Below are positions 29,098 through 39,708 of a DNA stretch of 64,000 nt, in pieces. The DNA is from Hyphomicrobiaceae bacterium (GTDB lineage: Bacteria > Pseudomonadota > Alphaproteobacteria > Rhizobiales > Hyphomicrobiaceae): the NCBI GenBank assembly GCA_021730785.1, contig JAKFWF010000049.1, positions 62,001 to 126,000 on the forward strand. The letters run 5' to 3'. The notes below the pieces were generated by a model. It saw only the letters and a list, made by a program, of their open reading frames with translations. It was not told where the DNA came from and did no database searches. How positions within the stretch are numbered: the first letter of the stretch is position 1; each line of letters begins with the position of its first letter. A program made the position numbers and the translations under genes.

Positions 29098-29852
29098 CAG
29101 ATCACCCCTGCGTCGGTTTTCAGCTTGGCCACGAGTTCGGCCACGCTCGCCACCTTGACACCCGACTTGCGCGTCGCCGGCTCGGTGGTTTTCAGAACCT
29201 TCAATCGCGGCGTCATGTCGACGCCGAGATCGGCCGGCTTCTTGATGTCGAGCGGCTTCTTCTTGGCCTTCATGATGTTGGGCAGCGAGGCATAGCGCGG
29301 TTCGTTGAGGCGCAGGTCGGTGGTGATGATCACCGGCAGCTTGAGGGCGAGCGTTTCGAGCCCGCCGTCGATCTCGCGCGTCACGTGCGCGGTGCCAGCC
29401 TCGATCACGATTTTCGAAGCGAACGTCGCCTGCGGCCAGCCAAGCAGGGCGGCCAGCATCTGTCCGGTCTGATTGCAGTCATCGTCGATCGCCTGCTTGC
29501 CGAGAATGACGAGCCCCGGTTGCTCAGCTGCGACGATCGCTTTCAACAGCTTGGCAACGGCCAGCGGCTCGATCGTGTCGGCGTCGGTCGTCTCAACCAG
29601 GATGCCGCGGTCGGCACCCATGGCGAGCGCTGTACGAATCGTTTCCTGCGACTTGGTCGGTCCGATCGAAACGGCGATGATCTCGGTCGCGGCGCCCTTT
29701 TCCTTCAACCGGATCGCCTCTTCGACGGCGATCTCATCGAACGGGTTCATCGACATTTTTACATTGGCAAGCTCGATGCCGCTGCCGTCAGGCTTGACAC
29801 GGATCTTGACGTTGTAGTCGACCACGCGCTTCACGGGCACGAGGATTTTCAT
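29097..29852 (-). CDS. etfB: Electron transfer flavoprotein beta subunit
   Basis: [27 protein letters not shown]..., [29 protein letters not shown]. Confidence 0.97.
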   Translation of the reverse strand: MKILVPVKRVVDYNVKIRVKPDGSGIELANVKMSMNPFDEIAVEEAIRLKEKGAATEIIAVSIGPTKSQETIRTALAMGADRGILVETTDADTIEPLAVAKLLKAIVAAEQPGLVILGKQAIDDDCNQTGQMLAALLGWPQATFASKIVIEAGTAHVTREIDGGLETLALKLPVIITTDLRLNEPRYASLPNIMKAKKKPLDIKKPADLGVDMTPRLKVLKTTEPATRKSGVKVASVAELVAKLKTDAGVI

Positions 29853-30118
29853 GGTTCAGCGATGCTCCGGAGCTGGGTTGTATCCATACGCCATTGCGTA
29901 TCTGCGGCGTGCTGATATGCTGCCGGCTGACGATAAGACAACGAGACGAACTGTCTCAAAAGTTAGCATTGTGGCACCGTTGCAAGCACGTCGGAGTCCC
30001 CTTCGCAGCTGCGAGATGCAGCGTATTCACGAGGGTTCACGGTGTCAATTGCACCGAAAGGCGGAAATGTGACAATCGCGCCGTCCGATATGTGCCGGTT
30101 TGCCTGATTAGTGCGCAG

Positions 30119-30814
30119 TCATGCAAACAGCCGCACGCCGGGGCGCCGCAGCACCAGCACCAGTGCGGCGCCAGCCACAAGGCCGCCGATGTGGGCCCAC
30201 CAGGCGACCGGCGCGGGCGAGCCCGACTGTGGCAATATGACCATCGCAAACTGGGTCAAGATCCAGATGCCGATCGCGAAGCCGGCCGAGATGCGCAGCG
30301 GGATGATGCGGAAGGCGAGCACCCACAGCATGACGCGCGGATAGAGCAGCACGTAGGCGGCAATCACTCCCGCCACTGCTCCACTCGCCCCGATCAAGGG
30401 CACCGGGGAAGCGGGCTGGAGGGCCGCGTGCGCGAGCCCGGCGAAGATCCCGCATGCGAGATAGAACACCAGATATCTGGTGTGTCCCATCGCATCCTCG
30501 ACGTTATCGCCGAACACCCACAGAAACAGCATGTTGGTGCCGACGTGCCAGATGTCGCCGTGCAAGAACATGTACGACAGCAGCGTGATCCACGGCGGCG
30601 TGCCCACCTGATCGAACGGCAACGTCACCGTACCAGCTGTCAACGTGCCGGCCAGCAGCCGGGCCGGAACGACGCCGAATTCGACCGCGGCCTCGGGCGG
30701 CAACCCAAACATCTGCCAGGCAAACATCGCCAGGTTCATCGCCACCAGCGTCAGCGTCACGTACTGGAACGTGATGCCGCGCAGCGGATTGTCGTCATGG
30801 ACGGGAACGAACAC
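30119..30814 (-). CDS. Rhomboid family intramembrane serine protease
   Basis: FLHGDIWHVGTNMLFLWVFGDNVED, GASGAVAGVIAAY, AHIGGLVAG. Confidence 0.94.
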   Translation of the reverse strand: MFVPVHDDNPLRGITFQYVTLTLVAMNLAMFAWQMFGLPPEAAVEFGVVPARLLAGTLTAGTVTLPFDQVGTPPWITLLSYMFLHGDIWHVGTNMLFLWVFGDNVEDAMGHTRYLVFYLACGIFAGLAHAALQPASPVPLIGASGAVAGVIAAYVLLYPRVMLWVLAFRIIPLRISAGFAIGIWILTQFAMVILPQSGSPAPVAWWAHIGGLVAGAALVLVLRRPGVRLFA

Positions 30815-30900
30815 AGAGCAGCCTCGCGACGGTCAATGATCGAGTGCGCCGCAGCCCCCCATCAGGCGCCGCAGCCCGGACCCGATCACCTGCGCCAGGG

Positions 30901-31482
30901 TCACCTGTTTTTGCCGGGCACCCAAAGCACATCTTTGTGGCCTTTGTCGTTCACGTAGCGGCTGGCCACGAACAAGAAGTCCGACAGGCGATTGACGTAG
31001 GTGATGGCGGGTTCGCTCACAGGCTCACCGGGCACCGCTTTCAGTTCGACGATCAGCCGCTCGGCGCGCCGCGCGACCGTGCGAGCAACGTGCAGGGCGG
31101 CGGCCGCAGGCGATCCGCCCGGCAGCACGAACGAGTTGAGCGGGCTCAGCTCGGCGTTGAGCGTGTCGATTTCCTGCTCGAGACGGGTTGCCTGCCCGCT
31201 GGTGATGCGCAGCGGCTCGTAGGGCAGTGTCTCGCCGCGGTCGGGCACGCACAGATCGGCGCCGAGGTCGAACAGGTCGTTTTGGATGCGCAGCAGCATG
31301 GCATCGACCACGGCATCGGCCGGGGTGAGATGAATGCGCGCCATGCCAATTGCCGCGTTGGCTTCGTCCACTGTGCCATAGGCAGTGACCCGCTCGCTGT
31401 CCTTGCGCACCCGTTCACCGGTGCCGAGCCCGGTGGTGCCGTCATCGCCGGTGCGGGTGTAGATCTTGTTCAGCTTGACCAC
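30901..31482 (-). CDS. Cob(I)yrinic acid a,c-diamide adenosyltransferase (PduO type)
   Basis: LNKIYTRTGDDGTTGLGTGERVRKDS, GTVDEANAAIG, FVLPGGSPAAAALHVARTVARRAER; GTG start inferred. Confidence 0.93.
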   Translation of the reverse strand: MVKLNKIYTRTGDDGTTGLGTGERVRKDSERVTAYGTVDEANAAIGMARIHLTPADAVVDAMLLRIQNDLFDLGADLCVPDRGETLPYEPLRITSGQATRLEQEIDTLNAELSPLNSFVLPGGSPAAAALHVARTVARRAERLIVELKAVPGEPVSEPAITYVNRLSDFLFVASRYVNDKGHKDVLWVPGKNR

Positions 31483-31504
31483 GTCGGCCTCTTTTCCGGG
31501 AGCA

Positions 31505-31696
31505 TTATGCGCGGCGCAGATACACGGTTGCCATGATGATGATGATCGCGGCGAACTGCAGCCCAACCCGCCAGCGCATGAGTTTCTGGCTCAGGTTCGG
31601 GCTTTCGCCGGTCATCATGGTCTTGAGGCCGAAACCGAGGACCACCAGCACGGCCAGCGTCGCCACCGTTGTCAAATGAAAGAAAACCTCGGGCAT
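31505..31696 (-). CDS. Small twin-transmembrane (HIG1-like) protein
   Basis: MPEVFFHLTTVATLAVLVVLGFGLKTMMTGESPNLSQKLMRWRVGLQFAAIIIIMATVYL. Confidence 0.75.
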   Translation of the reverse strand: MPEVFFHLTTVATLAVLVVLGFGLKTMMTGESPNLSQKLMRWRVGLQFAAIIIIMATVYLRRA

Positions 31697-31945
31697 TTCG
31701 ACCTCTGTGAGCGACTTTGTCGCCCAGTTCTGGCGCGCGCAAGGCAAGCATCCAACAGCAATCCGCCGATGGCGCCAGTGTGTCGCGGCGGGAGCTGGTC
31801 CATTGATGGAACGTTAAGCGCTCGTCGGGATAGTTGCACTGCAAAAGAAATGCCGTAATGCTGTCATTCCCTGCGATCGTCGGGTCGGGTGGGATAGGAG
31901 TGCAGGACCCTGGAACGTCACATCGGCTCTACAACGTGGTCGTCC

Positions 31946-33355
31946 ATGCCGAACGCTGCTCTCTCCGCGATGCCTACATCCGCCGTACTACGGATTGCAG
32001 TGCTGTGCGCCGTTGCCGCGCTGCTGGCAGCGGGGCCGGTGTTTGCGCAAGCCCCCGTCCGCGACCTCAAGGCCAGCCGGCAGAAGCTTGAGGCAACCGA
32101 GAGCCGGGCCAAGGCCTTGCAGACCGACGTCGCCCAGATCGATGCCGAGCGCGCACGCATCAATGCCCAGCTGCAGGACACCGCGCGCCTCGTGCAGCGC
32201 AGCGAGGGCCAGCTGACCACGATCGAGGCGCGGCGCGATGAATTGGAAAGCCAGCAGAAGCTGCTGCAGGGCTCGCTCGCCCAGCGCCATGGGCAGATTT
32301 CAAGCCTGCTCGCCGCCATGCAGCGCATGGGTCGCAATCCGCCGCCCGTTATCATCACCCAGCGCGAGGACGCGCTGAAGATGGTGCGCAGCGCGATGCT
32401 GCTGGCGCGCGCCTTCCCCGAGTTGCGCACCCAGGCGGAGGACCTGTCCGGCCGATTGAACGAACTCGCCCGGGTGATGACCGATGTGCGCATCGAGCGC
32501 GACAAACTCGCCACCGAGACCACCCGGCTGAAGGACGGACAACTGCGGCTTGCGGGCCTGATGGAGATCAAGCGCGAATCACTGTCCGAACGACAGGAGC
32601 AACTCGATGAAGTGCGCAAGGCGGCGGCCGACATCTCGAAGAACGTCACCGATCTGACCGAGTTGATCTCCAAACTCGACCGGGCGGTCGCCGAGAACAC
32701 CGAACTCGGCGCCTATGAGCGGCAGGCGGCAGCCCAGTCCCTGGGCGCGCCCATTGCAGCCATGCCAGCGCCGCCCGCCGTTGCGGTCGATACCCAGCCT
32801 GCCGCAACGTCGAGGCAGGATCAAAAGACTGTTATTGCGGCGCTGCCGAAGCTGGCCAATCCTTCGATTGAACTTGCCCCCCACGGCAGCAGCCTTTCGG
32901 CCAACCCGAGCCGCCTGATGCCGGCCATTCCGTTCCATCTGGCCAAGGGCCAACTGCCGCTGCCGGCCCAGGGCCGGCGGGTGATCGGGTTTGGTGATCG
33001 CATGCCGTCGGGCATCTCGTCGCGGGGTTCCGTGTTCGAAACCCGACACGGCGCCCAAGTTACGTCACCTTGCGACGGCTGGGTGTTATACGCTGGCGAG
33101 TTCCGCTCTTACGGCCAGCTCTTGATCATCAATGGCGGCAACGGCTACCATGTCGTGATGACAGGCTTGTCGCAGATCGACGTACAGCTGGGGCAGTTCG
33201 TTCTTGCTGGCGAACCGATAGGTACCATGAGTGCCGCGCCGAAAGGCAAAGTGCAGGGCAACGCCCCCGTCCTGTATGTTGAGTTCCGCAAGGAGGGGCG
33301 TTCCGTGGATCCCGAGCCCTGGTGGGTTGACGGATCGAAAAAGGTGCAAGGATGA
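31946..33355 (+). CDS. EnvC-like murein hydrolase activator (coiled coil + degenerate M23/LytM)
   Basis: Long N-terminal coiled coil; C-terminal VTSPCDGWVLYAGEFRSYGQLLIINGGNGYHVVMTGLSQI. Confidence 0.9.
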   Translation: MPNAALSAMPTSAVLRIAVLCAVAALLAAGPVFAQAPVRDLKASRQKLEATESRAKALQTDVAQIDAERARINAQLQDTARLVQRSEGQLTTIEARRDELESQQKLLQGSLAQRHGQISSLLAAMQRMGRNPPPVIITQREDALKMVRSAMLLARAFPELRTQAEDLSGRLNELARVMTDVRIERDKLATETTRLKDGQLRLAGLMEIKRESLSERQEQLDEVRKAAADISKNVTDLTELISKLDRAVAENTELGAYERQAAAQSLGAPIAAMPAPPAVAVDTQPAATSRQDQKTVIAALPKLANPSIELAPHGSSLSANPSRLMPAIPFHLAKGQLPLPAQGRRVIGFGDRMPSGISSRGSVFETRHGAQVTSPCDGWVLYAGEFRSYGQLLIINGGNGYHVVMTGLSQIDVQLGQFVLAGEPIGTMSAAPKGKVQGNAPVLYVEFRKEGRSVDPEPWWVDGSKKVQG

Positions 33356-34740
33356 CGCGCAAATCGGACTTCGCTTTCTGGTCGTTCATGACGATGGCAG
33401 GTCTCGCCGGCGTTACGACGGTGTTCAATGTCAGCCGCACCTATTCCGCCACGACGCCCAACTCGGAAATCTATCGACAGCTCGACCTGTTCGGCGACGT
33501 GCTGGAGCGGGTGCGCTCCGACTATGTGGAAAAGCCCGACGACGCGATGCTGGTTGAAAACGCCATCAACGGCATGCTGGCGGCGCTCGACCCGCACTCG
33601 GCCTACCTTTCGGCCAAGAACTTCCGCGACATGCAGATCCAGACCCGCGGCGAGTTCGGCGGCCTCGGCATTGAGGTGACGACCGACAATGGTGTCGTCA
33701 AGGTGGTGGCGCCGATCGACGATACGCCAGCTGCCAAGGCTGGCGTACTCGCGAACGACCTCATCACCCATCTCGACAACGAGCAGATCGTCGGCCTCAC
33801 GCTTGAGCAGGCCGTGGAAAAGATGCGCGGCCCGGTCAACACGCCGATCATCCTGACCGTCGTGCGCAAGGGGCGCGATGATCCGTTCGAAATCAAGATC
33901 GTGCGCGATGTGATCCGCATCCAGGCTGTCAAGTCGCGCCTCGAACTCGACGGCGAGGTGATCTACACCAAAGTGTCGACCTTCAACGAACAAACCCACA
34001 CCAACCTCGTCAAACAGGTCGATGCGCTGAAAAAGCAGACGACCAAGAAGATCAAGGGCTTCATCGTCGATCTGCGCAACAACCCCGGTGGCCTGCTCGA
34101 TCAGGCCGTGGCCGTCTCGGATGACTTCCTGGAGAAGGGCGCGATCGTCCTCACCAAGGGCCGCAATCTGGAAGAGACCCAGCGCAGCCAGGCCCGGCCT
34201 GGCGATATCTCGGATGGCCGCCGCATCATCGTGCTGATCAACGGCGGCTCGGCATCGGCATCCGAAATCGTCGCTGGCGCGCTGCAGGACCACAAGCGGG
34301 CGACAGTCATCGGCACCCGCTCGTTCGGCAAGGGTTCCGTGCAGACCATCATTCCACTCGGCCAGAACGGCGCGCTGCGCCTGACCACGGCGCGCTACTA
34401 CACCCCGTCCGGCCGGTCGATCCAGGCCAAGGGCATCGATCCCGATATCATCGTCGAGCAGGAACTGCCCGATGACCTGAAGGGCAAGGAGAAGCCGCGC
34501 GGCGAGGCGAGCTTGCGCGGTCACTTGAAGAACGATCCGAAGGAAAAGGAGCAGTCGGGCTCGTCGGCTTATGTGCCGCGTGAGCCCGAGAAGGACGTGC
34601 AGCTGCAGTACGCGCTCGCCATGTTGCGCGACGGCACCGAATCGGCGCAGCTGCCGGTGACGGCACCCGCCGCACCTGCGCCGTCGGCCCCTGCCGCACC
34701 CGCAGTCGGAACCACGCCAGCCGAAAAGAAGCCGAACTGA
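33352..34740 (+). CDS. ctpA: S41 family C-terminal processing peptidase
   Basis: GGLGIEVTTDNGVVKVVAPIDDTPAAKAGV (PDZ), NGGSASASEIVAGALQDHKRATVIGTRSFGKGSVQT. Confidence 0.96.
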   Translation: MTRKSDFAFWSFMTMAGLAGVTTVFNVSRTYSATTPNSEIYRQLDLFGDVLERVRSDYVEKPDDAMLVENAINGMLAALDPHSAYLSAKNFRDMQIQTRGEFGGLGIEVTTDNGVVKVVAPIDDTPAAKAGVLANDLITHLDNEQIVGLTLEQAVEKMRGPVNTPIILTVVRKGRDDPFEIKIVRDVIRIQAVKSRLELDGEVIYTKVSTFNEQTHTNLVKQVDALKKQTTKKIKGFIVDLRNNPGGLLDQAVAVSDDFLEKGAIVLTKGRNLEETQRSQARPGDISDGRRIIVLINGGSASASEIVAGALQDHKRATVIGTRSFGKGSVQTIIPLGQNGALRLTTARYYTPSGRSIQAKGIDPDIIVEQELPDDLKGKEKPRGEASLRGHLKNDPKEKEQSGSSAYVPREPEKDVQLQYALAMLRDGTESAQLPVTAPAAPAPSAPAAPAVGTTPAEKKPN

Positions 34741-34775
34741 GTTTGGCCGCACTCCTGGTGTCGCAATTCGCCTAC

Positions 34776-34800
34776 TTGGGCGCCCGCTTCGGGCGCCCAA
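34776..34800 (+). terminator. Strong hairpin downstream of ctpA (probable terminator)
   Basis: Perfect 11-bp inverted repeat ttgggcgcccg-ctt-cgggcgcccaa; no long T tract. Confidence 0.5.
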
Positions 34801-34829
34801 CGCATTTGTAAGGTTCGAAAGGGCAGCAG

Positions 34830-35336
34830 ATGGACGCAACCAAGCTTGGCTACCGTTTGAACGTCGGCATCATGGTGCTGAATGCGCAAGGGTTGGTTTG
34901 GATTGGCCGACGCAACGACGCACCGACCGACCCCGAGGGACCGGGCTCCTGGTGGCAGATGCCGCAGGGCGGCATCGACGAGGGCGAGGATCCAGCCATC
35001 GCTGCCCTGCGCGAACTGCGCGAGGAAACCGGCATGCGCACCGTCACCCCACTCGCCGAAAGCCGTTCCTGGCTGACCTACGATCTGCCGCCGGCACTGA
35101 TCGGCAAGGCCTGGGGCGGCAAGTATCGTGGCCAGCGCCAGAAGTGGTTCGCCGTGCGCTTCGAGGGCAACGACAGCGAGATCGACATTTCCGCGCAACC
35201 GGGCCATCCGGTCGAGTTCGTGGCCTGGCGGTGGGCACCCGCAGCGGAGCTCTTGGCCCTGATCGTGCCGTTCAAGCGCGAAGTCTATACCCAGGTGCTG
35301 GCGGAATTCGCCGACCTGACGACGACGGGGAAATGA
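34830..35336 (+). CDS. rppH: RNA pyrophosphohydrolase (Nudix), copy 1
   Basis: Nudix box [54 protein letters not shown]. Confidence 0.94.
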   Translation: MDATKLGYRLNVGIMVLNAQGLVWIGRRNDAPTDPEGPGSWWQMPQGGIDEGEDPAIAALRELREETGMRTVTPLAESRSWLTYDLPPALIGKAWGGKYRGQRQKWFAVRFEGNDSEIDISAQPGHPVEFVAWRWAPAAELLALIVPFKREVYTQVLAEFADLTTTGK

Positions 35337-35439
35337 CGAGACCGATCGCAGAAATCATCCTGCATTCGTCATATTTCTTTTGTCCGCACCGATTATTGTT
35401 ATTTAGTCGGGGTGCTGCGTACCAACCACTTGAAATGGC

Positions 35440-35952
35440 GTGACTGAGATCCAACACCCGCACCTCGTTACACTCCCCTATCGCCCGTCGGTCGGCATCA
35501 TGATGCTGAACGCGGCCGGTCACGTGTGGGTCGGCCGCCGCACACCAAAATGGCTGAGCCGTGGCGCCCCGCCAATCTGGCAGATGCCGCAGGGCGGTAT
35601 CGAGAGTGGCGAGCGGCCCGAGCAGGCAGCCCTGCGTGAACTCGAAGAAGAAACCGGCGTGCGCAACGCCAGGATCGTCGCTGAGCTACCGGCCTGGCTG
35701 ACCTACGAGTTGCCGCCGGAACTGATCGGCATCGCCCTGAAGGGGCGATACCGCGGCCAGCGCCAGCGCTGGTTCGCAGTGCGGTTCGACGGCACCGACA
35801 GCGAGATCGACATTTCCGGGGCCCGTGGCCAGAAGCGGGAATTCGACGCCTGGAAGTGGGTTGCCATCGATCGCGTGGCTGAGGCCATCAATGAGTTCAG
35901 GCGCGAAACCTATCTCACCGTCGTGCGCGAATTCCGCCATCTGGCCGGCTGA
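35440..35952 (+). CDS. RNA pyrophosphohydrolase (Nudix), copy 2
   Basis: Nudix box GGIESGERPEQAALRELEEETGV; WLTYELPPELIGIALKGRYRGQRQRWFAVRF; GTG start. Confidence 0.92.
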   Translation: MTEIQHPHLVTLPYRPSVGIMMLNAAGHVWVGRRTPKWLSRGAPPIWQMPQGGIESGERPEQAALRELEEETGVRNARIVAELPAWLTYELPPELIGIALKGRYRGQRQRWFAVRFDGTDSEIDISGARGQKREFDAWKWVAIDRVAEAINEFRRETYLTVVREFRHLAG

Positions 35953-36075
35953 TGCGGCAAGCGATAATCGCGGCCGATCTGGCCGATGCTTGCAATTTTA
36001 ACAAATGCGAGAGCCCGGAATTAACCGATATCTGCCAGTCTGCCATCCCTGACTTGTGGGCGTTGGGAGTGCGGA

Positions 36076-36513
36076 ATGCAGAGGATTGGCAAGGCGGGCT
36101 TTGCGCTTCTCGCTCTCATCGCGATGATGTTCGCCTTGGCGACGCCGGCCGCGGCTGGCGTGCCGATTCCTTGTGCCAGTGAGCGCACGATCAAGGTACA
36201 CGATGTCGGCGTTGGTGTGTCGGACGGCATGACCGTCTATCTCGGCTACAAGTACACACATTGTATCCGCGGTGCGTGGATCGGCTACGTCGACAGCACG
36301 ACCTATGTGCCGCTGCGCGACGAAGATGCGGCGCTGGCCTTGGCGCAGGCCAGCGGCCTATCTGCGTTGCCTGCACCACCGTGGCGCCTGTGGCACCCCA
36401 GAGCATTCTGGGTCGAATGGCTGTGGGCAGCACTCGGACTGTTCGGACTAGCCGGCAGCCTGTCGGCGCCAGCACGTCGCAACCAAACCGAGGCGGGAGA
36501 GCTGACAACATAA
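36076..36513 (+). CDS. Hypothetical exported protein with C-terminal TM segment
   Basis: N-terminal signal peptide (ALLALIAMMFALATPAAAG); C-terminal hydrophobic segment. Confidence 0.6.
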   Translation: MQRIGKAGFALLALIAMMFALATPAAAGVPIPCASERTIKVHDVGVGVSDGMTVYLGYKYTHCIRGAWIGYVDSTTYVPLRDEDAALALAQASGLSALPAPPWRLWHPRAFWVEWLWAALGLFGLAGSLSAPARRNQTEAGELTT

Positions 36514-36551
36514 CGTAAAACAAGCGCTACTCCTTCCTTCGGTTTCCCAGA

Positions 36552-36579
36552 ATTTGGCGTGCCGTCTTGCACGCCAAAT
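36552..36579. repeat. Perfect inverted repeat between hypothetical gene and atpC
   Basis: atttggcgtgc-cgtctt-gcacgccaaat, 11-bp arms, 6-nt loop. Confidence 0.6.
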
Positions 36580-36754
36580 ATCCGGGATCCACACCGGAAG
36601 CGATTGCGGCACGCACGCGCCACATTCTTGATGGGGGAAGAGCCCAAATATTTGCCCCGCGAAAAGCATGGCAAATTCCGGGAAACCATGAGTGGTAATG
36701 GACGAGCGATACGGCAACGCACGAAGTGCGATGCTGCTGCTTCTCGCACTGTCC

Positions 36755-37159
36755 TCACGCCGTGATCTTGTTGCCGACCAGCGCACGTAATTCCTCGATG
36801 GCGCGCGTGACGTGCATTTTCGCCTCGTCATCGAGGCCACCGTCGAGCGACTTCTGCGCGGCATCGAGTTCCGCATCGATCTGGCGCGGGTCAACCTCGT
36901 CCGTGATGAAGGCGCGCTCGGCGAGCACGGTGACGCTGTCGGGTCCGACCTCGGCAAAGCCGCCCTTCACGAAAATGCGCTTGACGCCGCCCGCCATGGT
37001 GATGCGGGCGACTCCGGGCATCAAGGTGGTGATGACGGGCGCGTGGCCGGCGAGCACGGTGAAGATGCCGTCGGCGCCGGGCAGGATCACCTCCTGCGCA
37101 TCGGTCGACAGCAGCACGCGCTCCGGCGACACGAGTTCGAACTTGAATGTACCAGCCAT
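36755..37159 (-). CDS. atpC: F1Fo ATP synthase epsilon subunit
   Basis: MAGTFKFELVSPERVLLSTDAQEVILPGADGIFTVLAGHAPVITTL. Confidence 0.96.
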   Translation of the reverse strand: MAGTFKFELVSPERVLLSTDAQEVILPGADGIFTVLAGHAPVITTLMPGVARITMAGGVKRIFVKGGFAEVGPDSVTVLAERAFITDEVDPRQIDAELDAAQKSLDGGLDDEAKMHVTRAIEELRALVGNKITA

Positions 37160-37243
37160 AATTCCCGTCTCTCGTGTCACGTCATCTTGGCGGGCCGGCA
37201 GCCGGCGCACGCCGCACTGCCCTGCCGCAGTTGCAACTTCAAA

Positions 37244-37519
37244 TCAGGCGTCCGGCTCGGCACTGCCGACTTTCGCCTTCACTTCTTCCGGCGACTGCAG
37301 TTTGGAGCCGCAGAACGGGCAGAAGAATAGCGGATGATCGACCAGGCCAGGCTCATCCTCCTCGAGGTCGATGAGGCCGACCGCCATGTACAGCACGCCA
37401 TCGTCCCCCTCGGTGATCAAGGGATCGAAGTCCTCGCCGTTCATGGCCTCTTTCAGCTCAGTGCAACAGCCTCCGAACTTCGAATTGACGATGGCAGCCA
37501 CAGGTTTTTCGTCCGCCAT
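37244..37519 (-). CDS. Hypothetical CxxC-containing protein inserted between atpD and atpC
   Basis: MADEKPVAAIVNSKFGGCCTELKEAM...HPLFFCPFCGSKLQSPEEV; single CPFC motif. Confidence 0.7.
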   Translation of the reverse strand: MADEKPVAAIVNSKFGGCCTELKEAMNGEDFDPLITEGDDGVLYMAVGLIDLEEDEPGLVDHPLFFCPFCGSKLQSPEEVKAKVGSAEPDA

Positions 37520-37564
37520 TGATCCGGCTCCCGCATTGCATCGACACGCCGGCTCACCCGGTCA

Positions 37565-39079
<1,515 letters not shown>

Positions 39080-39094
39080 TCAATACAGCCCGCA

Positions 39095-39372
39095 TCACTC
39101 CTTGATGAAGGTCGTGAAATCGGACCAATCTTCGATCCGGAAGGCGCGGATGTCGCGCACCGCCAGAGGAAACCACGGCAAGGTCTTGAGGGCCAACATC
39201 GCTCGCGTCAAGTTCACCATGTCGTGGTTGTTTGTCACGTACACGCTGCCCTGCACCCTCTCGAACTTGAATTTCGCCAACTTTTTTTGATGTCGCGATA
39301 GGCCTGGAGCGCTCCCTTGGGGGGGTGCCGCTCGGCGTCGGCCAGCGTCAAGTCGAATGCGATCGCGAACAT
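39095..39372 (-). pseudogene. VapD-like (Cas2-fold) protein, frameshifted at an A7 tract
   Basis: MFAIAFDLTLADAERHPPKGALQAYRDIKK / frameshift / LAKFKFERVQGSVYVTNNHDMVNLTRAMLALKTLPWFPLAVRDIRAFRIEDWSDFTTFIKE; aligns with VapD (AYSEIEKILIEHGFERQQGSVY..., WFRPSVRDIRMLRIEE). Confidence 0.85.
39183..39240. repeat. 58-nt direct repeat, copy A (inside vapD copy 1)
   Basis: gtcttgagggccaacatcgctcgcgtcaagttcaccatgtcgtggttgtttgtcacgt; 2 mismatches to copy B at 39651-39708. Confidence 0.9.
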
Positions 39373-39575
39373 CAGGTTTCCGGGTCGGCTAGGATCTTCG
39401 CGATCGGGTACTGTAATGTTTCTTCGGACTCGAGCACGACGACGGTCGCCATCGTCTCGCTCGTGATACTCAAGACTTGATATGCTGGCCCGAGTTCACC
39501 TACCGTTCGCAGCGAGCCGACGAGGTGGCTATGGCGACTAGGTACATCAACTCGCTCAATCGCTGGTGTCGGCAT
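39372..39575 (-). CDS. Small protein directly upstream of vapD copy 1, putative antitoxin (single repeat unit)
   Basis: 67 aa; stop overlaps vapD start (TGATG); similar to the C-terminal part of the 41793-42176 product (LVGSLRTVGELGPAYQVLSI...AKILADP vs LVGQYRSMGPDGPEYEVMSI...EDILIDP). Confidence 0.7.
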   Translation of the reverse strand: MPTPAIERVDVPSRHSHLVGSLRTVGELGPAYQVLSITSETMATVVVLESEETLQYPIAKILADPET

Positions 39576-39650
39576 GTCATTGCAGCTCCAAGTCTCGGCT
39601 TTATCTCCACCAGTGCTGCGGCACTCAAGTAGCCTTGATCTGCAAGCATC

Positions 39651-39708
39651 GTCTTGAGGGCCAACATCGCTCGCGTCAAGTTCGCCATGTCGTGGTTGTT
39701 TGTCGCGT
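39651..39708. repeat. 58-nt direct repeat, copy B (degenerate vapD remnant)
   Basis: gtcttgagggccaacatcgctcgcgtcaagttcgccatgtcgtggttgtttgtcgcgt; reverse strand reads KLERVLDNVDATNNHDMANLTRAMLALKT, parallel to KFERVQGSVYVTNNHDMVNLTRAMLALKT of vapD copy 1. Confidence 0.85.

Noticed and set aside
31946-33355. Loss of M23 metal ligands in the EnvC-like protein as a novelty
   Set aside because: EnvC-type LytM domains are known to be degenerate and act as amidase activators, so this is expected.
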